Shown in pieces: positions 34,482 through 45,355 of a DNA stretch of 64,000 nt. The notes beneath the pieces are model-generated. The model was not told the DNA's origin. It worked only from the letters and a program-made list of their open reading frames with translations, and did no database searches. The DNA is from Echinarachnius parma. Lineage: Eukaryota; Echinodermata; Echinoidea; Clypeasteroida; Echinarachniidae. A program made the translations under genes and the position numbers. The stretch's first letter is position 1, and every line of letters begins with the position of its first letter. The stretch spans positions 62,001 to 126,000 of the forward strand of contig JBAMJV010008065.1 in NCBI GenBank assembly GCA_037951105.1. Reading direction: 5' to 3'.

Positions 34482-35346
34482 TTAATCAAACCAGAAATGT
34501 TCGGCGTGAATTTCCTGGCCACCTCGAGAGGTTTTTCTGGCTTTAACTACTCTCACAAAATTAAGTAAGTCCTTGTTTGTGAGAGGGCCTTGGCTAGAGG
34601 GGAATGAAGACGCCCAATCAACAGAATCATCATCAGAGGTAGCCGTGTCTTCCCACAACGGGCAGTCAGTGGAAGCAGGGGAGGAGGGGACGGGTGAAGG
34701 AGGATTAGAAGTCCGTAAAGTGTTACGGGTGGGAGACAATTGTGCCACAGTCTGAGTAGGGAGGGGAACGGGAGATTGGGAGTCTGAAACAGGACCAAGG
34801 GAATGGGAGGTTGAGGGTGGGTCGGGCAGTTGTGGAGAGTGAGAGGATGGTGACTGAGGGGGAGGAAAAATCAAGGAAGGGCGAGGCGAAACCGATAACG
34901 GCTTCGACGGAGATGTGCTCGGCGTAGAGAGGGTTGGCACTAATTTCTAGGACGGATTGGAGAGGAAAGGGGTGTGAGACGTGAAATGTCTTTGGAGGGG
35001 GCAATGGGGGACGGTTTCCTTTTTGCAACAACTTCCGAAAAAAGTCTCGTGGGCTCCGGCGGTGTACCCCACACAGAGGACTGGGGTGCAAGAAGACCCG
35101 TCGATTTATTACCAGTAGAGGCCGTTTCATCAGTGTGAGAGGTCGGGACAGATTGGGGCTGGGGAGGGGGTGGGGTATGGGTTGGGGTTGGAGAGTGGGA
35201 CCAGAGGACTTGGGGCGATGATTGGGGCCCGATTTACCCTTATCACCAGGGCGGGACTCAACCTGAGTCCGCCTCTTCTTGCACACCCGACTGACATGCC
35301 CCACCTCCCCGCATTCAAAACAGCGCACCGCTTCTGTTGACACATT
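34482..35346 (-). pseudogene. LINE ORF1 C-terminal part with CCHC zinc knuckle
   Basis: Immediately upstream (in LINE orientation) of ORF2. A CCHC knuckle CFECGEVGHVSRVC (C-x2-C-x4-H-x4-C) is followed by a basic stretch (KKRRTQVESR) and a long Pro/Ser-rich tail, a layout common in L1-Tx1 ORF1 proteins, which bind RNA in the retrotransposition particle. A frame change near 34900 splits it into two overlapping frames ending in ...EIHAEHFWFD. Its upstream side is cut by a MITE at 35347. The first residues of the apparent frame (MFLCIRP) come from the MITE. Confidence 0.75.
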
Positions 35347-36076
35347 GGGCCGTATGCATAAAAACAATAATTGCTTGTGCTAGCCTTTTGCTTGAATCGG
35401 TATGCACACAAACAAGCAATTGCTTGCAAGCAAAAGCTTTTGCTTACAAGCACAAGCAATTGCTTACTGCTTGTAAGCAATTGCTAACCAAACAAGCAAT
35501 TGCTTAAAACCGTATGCATAAAACGAACCTTTTACTTGTCTTGATAAGCAATTGCTTGCGTTTTTTTCAAGCACCTCCAGACCAGCTGGAGCTCTTGCTT
35601 ACTAAGGACATTCGCGTTTTAGAATCAAGTTTTCATACCGTTTCGGGATGATTTAGAACTCCTGGTTCCAGAGGTTATGTTGTGATTACATATTTAACCA
35701 AATGGCTGTTATTTTAGACATTTATATCCATGTAGGCAATTTTGTTCATGATTTGAACATATTTGCGTAAGAAAAATACTGTTGCCAGGTCGGGCACGAC
35801 CAGGGAAAGCTGCTATGCAAGGGACTACACGACGTTTGCATACACTACGAATCCCCTTTGTTGTCATGCAGTGCGATGTTCGCACAACCGTAACGATGCT
35901 TTGTTCAACACGTAAGCAATTGCTTAGGCAGTGTAAGCAAAAGGTTTCAGCACAAGCAAAAGCTTATGCATACGAAATTAAGCAATTGCTTGAATTTGAT
36001 CTTTTGCTTGACAAGCTCTTGCTTGTGCTTGAAGCAATTGCTTATAAGCAATTGCTACGTTTTATGCATACGGCCC
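35347..36076. mobile_element. MITE, GGGCCGTATGCATAAA family, copy 1
   Basis: Ends GGGCCGTATGCATAAAA and inverted TTTTATGCATACGGCCC, flanked by the 3-base duplication ATT (35344-35346 and 36077-36079). The interior is packed with AAGCAATTGCTT and related words (AAGCAAAAGCTT), and repeats the terminal word GTATGCATA several times. It splits the LINE ORF1 reading frame. The frame at 35782-36081 is repeat sequence. Confidence 0.9.
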
Positions 36077-36135
36077 ATTGATGCGATAAGCAAAGCTTAT
36101 GTGTGAAGGGGGAGGTAATGTTTGACTGAATCATT
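36077..36135 (-). pseudogene. Short ORF1 remnant between two MITEs
   Basis: On the minus strand this interval reads ...TLPPPSHISFAYRIN and connects in frame, across the ATT duplication, to VSTEAVRCFECGEVGH of the ORF1 piece at 34482-35346. It shows that copy 1 of the MITE landed inside ORF1. Confidence 0.65.
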
Positions 36136-36789
36136 GGGCCGTATGCATAAAAACAAGCAATTGCTTGTGCTAGCCTTTTGCTTGAATCGGTATGCATAAA
36201 AACAAGCAATTGCTTGCAAGCAAAAGTATTTGCTTACAAGCACAAGCAATTGCTTACTGCTCGTAAGCTGCTGCCGTCCCAAGGAAAAAGGCAGTATCTA
36301 CACGATTCAGCGTTTTCTAGAAACTGAGATATTGACCCTTTTGTGTTTTTGCCACAGCCGCTCGGAAATAATAAACTTGTGAAGATAACTTCAGTGTGTG
36401 ATTAAAGGCTATACAGTATAGGTGTCTATTTTTCTTCATACATTAACAATTGAATTTTTCGTTTAATTTTGAGATTTTCATGTAAATGTAGATACTGTAG
36501 CGGAACACCCTTTTCGATTCTCTGGTACCGGCGCGACTCTGCACCACTGGCGTACCCTTCGTTGAAAAAGGACGGCGGGAAGTCCAACGATCGGTTCCTT
36601 CGGAATTTGTCAGGATGCCGTTGTCGCCGACTGTTGGACGCGCCACCGGTTCCGGCCGGGATTCTCCGAGCTCGTAATTCGTGAGTTCGTTTGGTCGCAA
36701 TCTACGACCTATTTGGCTCTCTGTATTGGATGGGGATCTTGACTTATGTTGGTGTGGTCTCTGGTGTACCTCTTTCCAGGTTATCCTTC

Positions 36790-37240
36790 GTTCTTCAGCA
36801 AGATTCAATTAAGAATCTCGTTTCCAGTCCAACGGTGACTCAGCGAGATTCAACCAATTGAATCCCGTTTCCAGTCCAACGGTGACTCAGCGAGATTCAG
36901 CCAATTGAATCCCGTTTCCAGTCCAACAGTGACTCAGCGAGATTCAGCCAATTGAATCCCGTTTCCAGTCCAACGGTGACTCAGCGAGATTCAATTAAGA
37001 ATCCGGTTTCCAGTCCAACGGTGTCTCAGCGAGATTCAATTAAGAGTCTCAGCGAGATTCAATTAAGAGTCTCTGTTTCCAATCCAACGGTGTCTCAGCG
37101 AGATTCAATTAAGAGTCTCTGTTTCCAATCCAACGGTGTCTCAGCGAGATTCAATTAAGAGTCTCTGTTTCCAATCCAACGGTGTCTCAGCGAGATTCAA
37201 TTAAGAGTCTCGTTTCCAGTCCAACGGTGACTTATCCACT
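36790..37240. repeat. 46-47-base minisatellite within the solo LTR
   Basis: Nine copies of a unit built of tccaacggtg, ctcagcgagattcaa and (ccaattgaat or ttaagagtct) and tttcca. Unit starts at 36828, 36875, 36922, 36969, 37014, 37083, 37129, 37175 and 37220 give a period of 45-47 bases with one 69-base unit. It resembles a CRISPR array at first glance, but there are no unique spacers. Confidence 0.9.
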
Positions 37241-37387
37241 CCGACTCCTATCGGCCCAGTCAGTTATCAGAACTAGACTTCGAAAATGCTGTTTTCGCAC
37301 TCTGCTAAGGCCATCACAAAACGATCATTTGGCAGCAGACACCCGTTCAGGCACACAACAGGGTTGTAACCTCCTTTACTCTAGTGA

Positions 37388-37393
37388 TCAATA
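37388..37393 (+). promoter_or_regulatory. Polyadenylation signal of the LTR
   Basis: An AATAAA in gatcaataaagacacctg is the only canonical signal in the middle of the LTR and probably marks the R region. Confidence 0.4.
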
Positions 37394-38127
37394 AAGACAC
37401 CTGAATCCGTGAGGTTACCGGGCTTACATGCGAATTTATTAGCATGCACTTCATAGGCAACATGCGTAAACTTTCACGAAGCGAACGGGCTCCTTAATTG
37501 CCGTTCATACTTCAACATTTATTCTAACTTACATAATATATTTCGTGGTTACTGATTATCTTCAAGTAATCATAACTCTTCCAATCCTTACCCATTTCCC
37601 ATGGTTAACCCGTCAAATTACTCGGTAACTAATTACTAAATCAACCCAATACTTAGCCATCAGGCTCTATCCTAATCATAAAAACTATAACCAATTAACT
37701 AATCCGAATGGACAACTAACACTTAATACTACAACGTTTCTACAATCGATCACAACTTATGATCGTTCAATCTATAACTCATGATCGATCTCTACTTACC
37801 CATGATCGATCACCCGATCCTAATCACAATTAATTCCCTAACAAATACTAACCATCCCTCATAAATTACTACACTGTCCCATCTTATACATAATAAATGT
37901 CCCTCATCATCCCCATAGACATCTAGTCCATAACATCTTTCCTTAATCCTAACTTAATTCTACAATGAATTAACCATAATCCTAACCATTAATTACCCAT
38001 AATCGATCCCTTATGCCAATGATTATAATTACCCATCTACCATAAATTATCTAGCGAATCCAGCCATTATTCAAGGGCTGTTTCGCTACAATACTTTGGG
38101 AAAATCCCTGGTTCGTGACCGATTTCC

Positions 38128-38930
38128 CCAAGGAAAAAAGCAGTATCTACATAGAAATTCGGAGGGTGTTGAAGTATGCCTTACGTGTTTCGGCATATAT
38201 TCTGTATGTACTATTAACATACTTTAAAGGGAAAAAAGATTGATTAATTAAAAAGCGCCCTCTCTAGGCGAGTCATACTTTTCTCAAAAAGGGGACTTAT
38301 TGGCCCATATTTCCGCAATGAAAGGAAATACGAAGCATGAATTGTATTCATTAACTACACACAAATGATTGTTTATACATTTGTTATGAAAGTGCATAAG
38401 TTAAAGTTAAAACAAAACTTTGAAATGATAAAGAGCGCCCTCTCTTATCAAGTCTTAAGTTACTTTAAATATGGAATAATGCAGGTTACATGCTCCCAAA
38501 ACGGTGCGTGATCGATTTCCCCAAGGAAAAACGCAGTATCTACATAGAAATTTGGAGGGTGATGAATTATGCCTTACGTTATGGATAAAACAATTGAACA
38601 TGTTTCGGCATTATATTCTTTATGTAAGTTAACATACTTTAAAGGGAAAACAAGTTTGATTAATAAAAAAGCGCCCTCTCTAGACGAGTCACAATTTTCT
38701 TAAAAAGGGGGCTTATCAGGCCGCATTTCCTCGATGAGATGAAATAAGAAGCGTAAGTGTTAGTGATTAACCAAGCACACATATTTGTTTTTACATTCGA
38801 TATAAAAGTTTACTTACATTACTAGGAGAATACAACTTTAAATAGATACAGAACGCCCTCTCTGAGCAAATATATTTAGTTACTTTAAATGGAATAACTC
38901 GCAAAGCGGTGCAATAAAAATATCCCCAAG
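38128..38930. repeat. About 400-base tandem units in the 3.8-kb element
   Basis: Two successive units (393 and 405 bases) begin with ccaaggaaaaa(a/c)gcagtat and share acttaacatactttaaaggg, gcgccctctctag and taaatatggaataa-like words. A third begins at 38926. Each starts with the terminal inverted-repeat word of the host element. Confidence 0.75.
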
Positions 38931-40625
38931 GAAAAACGCAGTATCTACAAAGAAATCAGAAATATGAATGTTAGTGATAATAAAGCAAAAGTGATTTGTT
39001 ATGACATGATTATAACAAACTTGATGATCATGCTGCATTTTGTCATTGTAAGCAAATTCCAAGATACTAACTTAGCCTTAGGCTAGGGCCTATAATATGG
39101 TCCAAATTATTCAATCATGCCTATATTCTTGCTTAACGTGATTTTAGGCGCTATCGATCAAAATGCATGTTCCAGACCGTGTCAGCAGCAGCTGCCGTAA
39201 TTGCCGGCCTGGCCTGATATTTAGGCTAAATATGCCTCTACTATATAGTATGCATGAAGACTAGTCATATTTAGGACTAGGACTATAGGTTTATAGTCTA
39301 GAGTCATATAAAAGCGAGTAGACCGTGCTTTTTTCTTCTTTTTTTTCGAATGTTTCTAATTTGAACCAGCAGAATCCCTAAACTCAATTCAAATATCTTA
39401 AAGATTAAAATGAAGACAGTATCATAGTAACTATTCTTGCTAATCCATGCTGGCACTGCAGAGCTTAATTTAGTAGAAGATTAGGACTGCATACTGTACA
39501 TAACTTAATTGCATGTACGGTATGCGTTAAAATCACACGCCATTAACACACTGCACGCACATGCCGTGCACCGCGCAGTCAGTCTGTGCATTGTGTGAAT
39601 GTGGCAGAGGTACACGCACTTTCATGCATACTTGAATAGCCTTTGTCACAAACTATGCGCTTTATAGAAGAATGTTGGTCGTATTGCAAAATGCAATTAT
39701 ATGTTAAATTTGCTTCAATATGTTGTGCTTCACAATTCATATAAGTAATGAAATTTGTTTATACAAGATATAACTATTATAAATGCGCATTATTCATATT
39801 GTCTGCTTATAAATAATTTGTTTGTCTTGTGGCGAGACTAGCTGTGTAGATACTGCTTTTTTCCTTGGGGAAAGTGGAGGTTGACTGTAGATACTGCGTT
39901 CGAGGGTTGGGAAAAAATGGTGTTCCCAAATTTGTTTCAGAAAACTGAATGTATCACATGAAAGAGCATTGTTTATTGAGTATTTTTCTGCAAAAAAGTG
40001 AAAATCAACAAAAATGTCAGATACTGCGTTTTTCCTTGGGAGGGCAGTTGCTTACCAAACAAGCAATTGCTTACCAAACAAGCAATTGCTTAAAACCGTA
40101 TGCAGAAAACGAACCTTTTACTTGTCTTGATAAGCAATTGCTTGCGTTTTTTCAAGCACATCCAAACCAGCCTGAGCTCTTGCTTACTCAGGGCATTCGC
40201 GTTTAAGGATCAAATTTTCGTACCGTTTCAGGATGATTTCAAGCTCCATATTCCAGATGTTATGTTGTGATCAAATTCCTGTTATTTTAGACTTTTTAGG
40301 GCAATTTTTGTCCATCTATCTGCACAGAAACCCCCCTGACTCGCTCCGCGCTGTTTCCCCCCTATTTGCGTAATAAAAATACTGCTGCCAGGTAGGGCAC
40401 GAAGCGTTGTTGCCCTGCAGTGCGATGTTCGCACAACCGTAACGATCCTTTGTCCAACACGTAAGCAATTGCTTAGGCAGTGCAAGCAAAAGCTTTCAGC
40501 ACAAGCAAAGGCTTGTGCATACGAATTTAAGCAATTGCTTGAACTTGATCTTTTGCTTGACAAGCTCTTGCTTGTGCTTAAAGCATTTGCTTATAAGCAA
40601 TTGCTTGTTTTTATGCATACGGCCC

Positions 40626-42489
40626 AATGTAATCACTGTTGATTTCCTCACCTCGCCCTAACTTGCTCGTTTGATATGGCGCCACCAGTGTCTTGACGAC
40701 ATTGCAATTTAAACTGAAAGTAATGTCGAAATTTAGACAGTTACTTTCTACTCTATTGTAAAGTATTACAAAATATATACCAGTGCGTCATGTAAAAAGC
40801 AGATGCTTGTAAATATTTATACTAGTGAACAAGAGAATACAATTAGTTTCATAAGTATACAATGGGCCAGTATAAACACTTCAACCACTCACATTTATAA
40901 GTTATTTTTATAAGTTTATAAGTTTATAAGTTTATTAGTTATCAATATATATTTAGGTTTCTTCTTCCGTGTGTTTCCTTTCTCTTTTTTCAACCTCAAA
41001 CTCGTTTTCACTATCTACTTCTCCTCTTTTTTAATACAATTATTTATACAATATTTCAAGTAGTTTTCCCGGTTTGTATTAAAAGAGTAGAATATTCGAT
41101 ATCTGACGCGATGCGGCGCGATTGAAATAATAAATCTTTCCACATGATATTGTTTTGTTCACGGTGTTGACTCCTTGTACTAAACGGAGCTTATACATTT
41201 AGAAAGCGTCTGTGTGCTAGTTTGTCAATGTACAGTATATATGTTATAATTGTTTCTTATTTATTTTTGTTGCTGTTTGTTTCAATCATTTTGGAGAAAT
41301 TTATGCTCAGTTTTGGCGTACAGGAAAATAGAATACTTACATGTTCTTTAAGGGGGGTCACTACATGATTTGCATCTCAACTACAAACCTGGCATTGAAA
41401 ATGATTCAGATACTCACCAGTCTTCTGCCTAAACCCAGTGTATAAAACAGCCCATTGAGTTACTGTTACCACATGTCGTCTATTTTATGTTTGCCCTGAC
41501 GAAGATTCTGCTAGGATCAAAAGCTATAGCTTACCACTGACTCTCATCGTAATTATTGAGAAAATTCTAGATCTCAAGAGCCTTTTAAAAATTAATCTAA
41601 AGAAGATTTCGGAGCATATATTTAATATCAGTACAGACGAAACTCTCCATCTAAGTTTGGTGTAAGCAAACGTTTGTCATACAGGAAACCTCCCCATCTT
41701 AAAGAATAAACAGGTAAATATAACTCCAGCATATACATATTTCGTTTCTGGCAATATGATACATTTTTGTCAGACAATCTAGACATAGCATCAACCATTT
41801 CCAAGTATTGAATGTTATTTATTTGGAAGGCTTGTTAGAAAAGTTTTTTTTTCGTCTGGGAACGAAAATCAATTAAAACAGGCCTACTATATACGAACAT
41901 CAGTTTATCAGTCATTTCATCAATCACAGGGGATTTTCTCTGAGATTCGATCCCGAACAGGGACTCGAAAGGACCGATCACCCAAGTCACCTTGAAACGT
42001 TGGAGCAAAACTCTGTTTTTTTTATTTTTTCATAAAATACAAATAATACTTGGTTAAGTTATGTTGGGGAACAATGAGATAATTAGTTTAAAAGTGGTAA
42101 GACAAGTACGATTGAAATGTGAATTAATTTTACAATAATGTCGTATGTTTAATCTCTTTGACCTACCGTATTATGTTTTTCTAAAACTGTATGTATGTAA
42201 TGTTCTTCTAAACTGGTATGTATAGCAGTATAGAGGAAACTTAAATACAATCGTTCCTGAAGAACTATCTTTTAAATTCGCCCTAAATAAAGAGTGAGGA
42301 TGGGGATAAACACATTGATAACATACAACAATATTTATATTAATATGCATCCAAACGATTTATACAAACTGCGACAGAACGCTGTATTTTGCTTTAGGAA
42401 TTGTTATTCATTATTTTGTACGCTGCTTAATTCCCTTACATGATATTTAAATACATCAACATATAATAATGATTTGCAAAACATAATTG
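40626..42489. other. Intergenic, no gene recognised
   Basis: Includes short (TTTATAAG)n repeats near 40900-40940 and a ccctgacgaagattctgcta motif at about 41496 followed by ggatcaaaagctatag, a phrase of the CTGACGA...GAAA/AAAAGC type seen next to LINEs. A hydrophobic frame from the ATG at about 41229 might be a signal peptide but has no donor in the right place. No other signal. Confidence 0.4.
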
Positions 42490-42969
42490 TTATAGGTTTT
42501 CCCGGCCAATTTCATACTTTTCTCACCCAAATTCACACAAGGGTCATTCAAATTCACGCATTTCTTGCTCATGGGCGAATTCGGTCATTCAATTTCACAA
42601 TCCTTGCATCCGAATTCGTTAACTGGCACCCCATTTTCAATTTAGAGCAATCAAAATCACTATACGTCCATGCAATTTCATTTCCGGGCACAGATTTTCA
42701 CGTTCGTGCATTCAAATTCACACGTTCAGATGACAAAGTGAAATTGAATGACCGAACGTAAAATTCTGTGTCTGAAAATGAAATTGAATGAACGCGTAGT
42801 GATTTTAATTGCTTTAAATTGAAAAAGGGGTGCAAGTAAACGAAATTTGATGCAAGGATTGTGAAATTGAATGACCGAATCCGCCCATGAGCAAGAAACG
42901 CGTGAATTTGAATGACTCTTGTGTGAATTTGAGTGAGAAAAGTATGAAATTGGTTGGGAAAACCTATAA
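42490..42969. mobile_element. Fold-back MITE with TATAGGTTTTCCC ends, copy 1
   Basis: TATAGGTTTTCCC and its inverted partner GGGAAAACCTATA bound a 480-base unit. The two halves are inverted along most of their length (for example ttcattcaatttcac and gtgaaattgaatgaccgaa words, and gcccatgagcaagaa against ttcttgctcatgggc). The 95-codon and 125-codon frames on opposite strands are the two readings of this hairpin. Confidence 0.85.
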
Positions 42970-43814
42970 CTTAATTTACAAGATTTGTTTAAACATCTAA
43001 AAATGTATATTAAGTATGTTTTAATGACAGATTTGTATGATTCCTTGCTAATACATGTCATTGTTGTCGTGTATCTGTGCTGCATATCAGGTTTTTTTTG
43101 CATTATTCTTTTATCTGTTTGAACTCCCTGATTCTTAATTATTAAAAAATAGCCGCTTATTTGCTAAGCCAAACCACTTACGCATAATTTAATTTTGCAA
43201 TCACTTTCGATCGATTTATTACTCCTATTTGTCCATCTCATAAGGGCGATTAAAAAAAAACGCGGCAACACTACCAGACCCTTTTCTATTCTCAGGTTGT
43301 ATAGATGGATAGAAAATGGCCTTCATTCCTTGTGCAATAATTTTTGTAACAAAAATGGCCTCTTTCGTCCATTTCACGCAAAATTTGTATGAAATCGATT
43401 AGAAAACGACAGAATTTAATTTAACTAAATACGCCTCCGTGCTCTGCAAACTGCGGTCGGAAATTTATAATCGAGATGGCTTTGAATTTATAAGATTGTA
43501 TTGACTTTAGTTGGCAAAACGGAATTGAAGGAATTGCAGGAAGCGCAATTCTGCATCACATTTAGAAGACGATGACGATGCAAAACAAAATTGAAGTGAT
43601 AATAAGTGTTGTGTCCTTGGAAAAATTGAAGGATCAAAGATTGGAGTGGGTGGAGAGGCTTATGCTGACGTTATGCCAGCGATGCAAATAGTGGGGTAAA
43701 ATTTATTATAATAAAAGTGATATTATATAATAACTGACTACTCTATCACCGGTGATGACTAAATTGAATTGAATCCGTTTATTGTCTACTAGCACATAAT
43801 GGAAATTCGAAAAA
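42970..43814. other. Intergenic, nothing recognised
   Basis: No convincing exon. The plus-strand frame of 65 codons at 43195-43392 has no known domain. Confidence 0.4.
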
Positions 43815-43832
43815 GAGGAAGAAGAAGAAGAA

Positions 43833-43863
<31 letters not shown>

Positions 43864-44021
43864 AAGAAGAAGAAGAAGAAGAAGAAGAAGAAGAAGAAGA
43901 AGAAGAAGAAGAAGAAGAAGAAGAAGAAGAAGAAGAAGAAGAAGAAGAAGAAGAAGAAGAAGAAGAAGAAGAAGAAGAAGAAGAAGAAGAAGAAGAAGAA
44001 GAAGAAGAAGAAGAAGAAGAA
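43815..44021. repeat. (GAA)n microsatellite, about 68 triplets
   Basis: Nearly pure GAA/AAG from about 43816 to 44021, with one ATA interruption near 43832. It gives long poly-Ser, poly-Phe and poly-Leu readings on the minus strand and poly-Arg on the plus strand, none of which is a gene. Confidence 0.95.
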
Positions 44022-44053
44022 TGACAATCATAAATAACAATAATGATATTAAT

Positions 44054-44545
44054 ACGAAATACGAATTGAATTCTTGATATCATGAATTCTATTTTTTTAT
44101 ATCAAGAATTGAATTCTTGATATCAAGAAATGAATTCTTGATATCAAGAAATGATTTTCTGTTGTAAAGCAATGGTAATTCTTGATATCAAGAATTGAAT
44201 TCTTGATATCAAGAAATGAATTCTTGATATCAAGAATTGAATTCTTGATATCAAGAAATGAATTCTTGATATCAAGAAATGATTTTCTGTTGTAAAGCAA
44301 TGGTAATTCTTGATATCAAGAATTGAATTCTTGATATCAAGAAATGAATTCTTGATATCAAGAAGTCGAATTCTTGAAATCAAGAAATGAATTCTTGATA
44401 TCAAGAAATGATTTTCTGTTGTAAAGCAATGGTAATTCTTGATATCAAGAATTGAATTCTTGATATCAAGAAATGAATTCTTGATATCAAGAAGTCGAAT
44501 TCTTGATATCAAGAATTGAATTCTTGATATCAAGAAATAGGAATA
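44054..44545. repeat. Palindromic TTCTTGATATCAAGAA minisatellite (well preserved)
   Basis: More than a dozen copies of TTCTTGATATCAAGAA joined by AATTGAAT, TGAATTC or GTCGAA, plus three or four copies of the longer phrase gattttctgttgtaaagcaa followed by tggtaattc. The flank aatgttaaaacggcttgcca links it to the degraded copy at 1585-2012. Confidence 0.95.
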
Positions 44546-44559
44546 AATGTTAAAACGGC

Positions 44560-44783
44560 TTGCCATACCCAGATAACAATGCGACGTTGGCGGAACGTAG
44601 TCTATAGTCGGCACCGTCGCGGTTGGAAAAACAACGTTTAGCCAACGTTGGCCTACGGTAAATTCACAACCATATTTTTGCAGTCGGCGAGCTGACGTTA
44701 AAACAACGTTAAGCCGACGTTGGCTGTTGACTGTTGGCAAACTGGTCGGCAAATGTACGTTGAAACAACGTTGGGTGATAGAA
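44560..44783. repeat. ACAACGTT/CAACGTTGG word cluster
   Basis: acaacgtt, ccaacgttgg and aacaacgttaagccgacgtt recur over about 200 bases in both orientations. Together with the preceding palindromic array it lies between two 33-base direct repeats (44022-44053 and 44784-44816). Confidence 0.7.
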
Positions 44784-45109
44784 TGACAATCATAAATAAC
44801 AATAATGATATTACCAAATAAGTTAACAAAATCTATAAACTATACCACAATATATTACCAATAGCAACAATTAAAACAATAATCAGCATCATTTTTATCT
44901 TCATAATAATCAACATTTACATCATCCTTCTCCTCATCATCATCGTTATCATCATCATCATCACCGCTAACCAGTGAATGTTAGTACGGTAACCTGGCAT
45001 ATGTGTCCATGTCTGTCCATGTGTGTTTCTCTTTATGTATTTACACGAAACAGTATTCCTTTTTGTATATACAGTACATTGTAACTGATTGATTTGCATG
45101 TTTCTCTCA
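44784..45109. other. Intergenic with ATC-rich stretch
   Basis: AT-rich, with catcatcatca-type repeats at 44930-44965. No gene seen. Confidence 0.5.
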
Positions 45110-45285
45110 GGGGACAACCTCGATAAGCTTATTGTTTGCCTTTGTTGTCCCCACCACTTACTTTACTATTGTTTAGTTTGATGTATACACCAACTTTTAT
45201 ATTTTTACCTGTATTTTACTGTGAATGTACACGTGAATTTATTGTACTTTAAATTGTGGAAATAAAATGAACTGAACTGATCATG
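45110..45285 (+). mobile_element. LINE 3' end (CR1/L2-like)
   Basis: ggggacaacctcgataagct...gttgtcccc forms a hairpin (ggggacaac/gttgtcccc), followed by an AT-rich stretch ending ttgtggaaataaaatgaact and a gaactg direct repeat. This is the typical 3' UTR end of CR1/L2-type LINEs, with AATAAA and short tandem tail. No ORF remains upstream. Confidence 0.6.
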
Positions 45286-45289
45286 TTCA

Positions 45290-45312
45290 TCATCATCATC
45301 ATCATCATCATC

Positions 45313-45355
<43 letters not shown>
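45290..45355. repeat. (CAT)n microsatellite
   Basis: About 65 bases of ATC triplets immediately left of the Penelope-like inverted pair. ATC-rich repeats also lie on the right of it (48598-48740), so the pair probably inserted into an ATC tract. Confidence 0.85.

Larger units (their letters stand above)
36496..38090 (+). mobile_element. Solo LTR of a retrotransposon
   Basis: TGTAGCGGAACACCC at 36496 and GGGCTGTTTCGCTACA ending 38090 are the TG...CA inverted termini, flanked by ATAC on both sides (36492-36495 and 38091-38094). An AATAAA lies at about 37390 with a G/T-rich downstream stretch, as expected for the R region. No internal coding region remains, so the full element was lost by LTR-LTR recombination. 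Length about 1.6 kb. The superfamily (Gypsy or BEL) cannot be set from the LTR alone. Confidence 0.8.
36271..40047. mobile_element. 3.8-kb element with CTGCC(G/C)TCCCAAGGAAAAA ends
   Basis: CTGCCGTCCCAAGGAAAAAG at 36271 and the inverted ttttccttgggagggcag ending at 40047 form its termini. The word CCCAAGGAAAAANGCAGTATCTAC recurs inside near 38126, 38519 and 38924, and inverted near 39847. Two internal units of about 400 bases (38128-38520, 38521-38925) are tandem, each with two gcgccctctct words. No transposase frame; the sequence is AT-rich. A solo LTR sits inside. Confidence 0.8.
36136..40625. mobile_element. MITE, GGGCCGTATGCATAAA family, copy 2, interrupted
   Basis: The left part (36136-36270) matches copy 1 from its left end and the right part (40048-40625) matches the remainder, ending ATGCATACGGCCC. 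Together they make one element of about 710 bases. A 3.78-kb TIR element sits inside. The flanks are ATT on the left and AAT on the right, so the usual duplication is not intact. Confidence 0.85.

Noticed and set aside
36790-37240. CRISPR-like spaced repeat
   Set aside because: The units are contiguous with no unique spacers, lie inside an LTR, and the genome is eukaryotic.
41229-41335. Possible signal-peptide exon of the Cys-loop receptor (hydrophobic frame from the ATG)
   Set aside because: It is AT-rich, has no suitable donor in phase 1, and lies 7.5 kb away beyond a Penelope-like insertion; composition alone explains the hydrophobicity.
41490-41535. CCTGACGAAGATTCTGCTAG motif as a hammerhead ribozyme
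   Set aside because: The following bases read atcaaaagc, not GAAAC, and no stem II is evident, so only a loose resemblance.
42474-43103. Opposed frames of 95 and 125 codons
   Set aside because: They are the two strands of one fold-back MITE, with mirrored composition and no domain.
43706-44083. Poly-Ser, poly-Phe, poly-Leu and poly-Arg frames
   Set aside because: Readings of a (GAA)n microsatellite in different frames.
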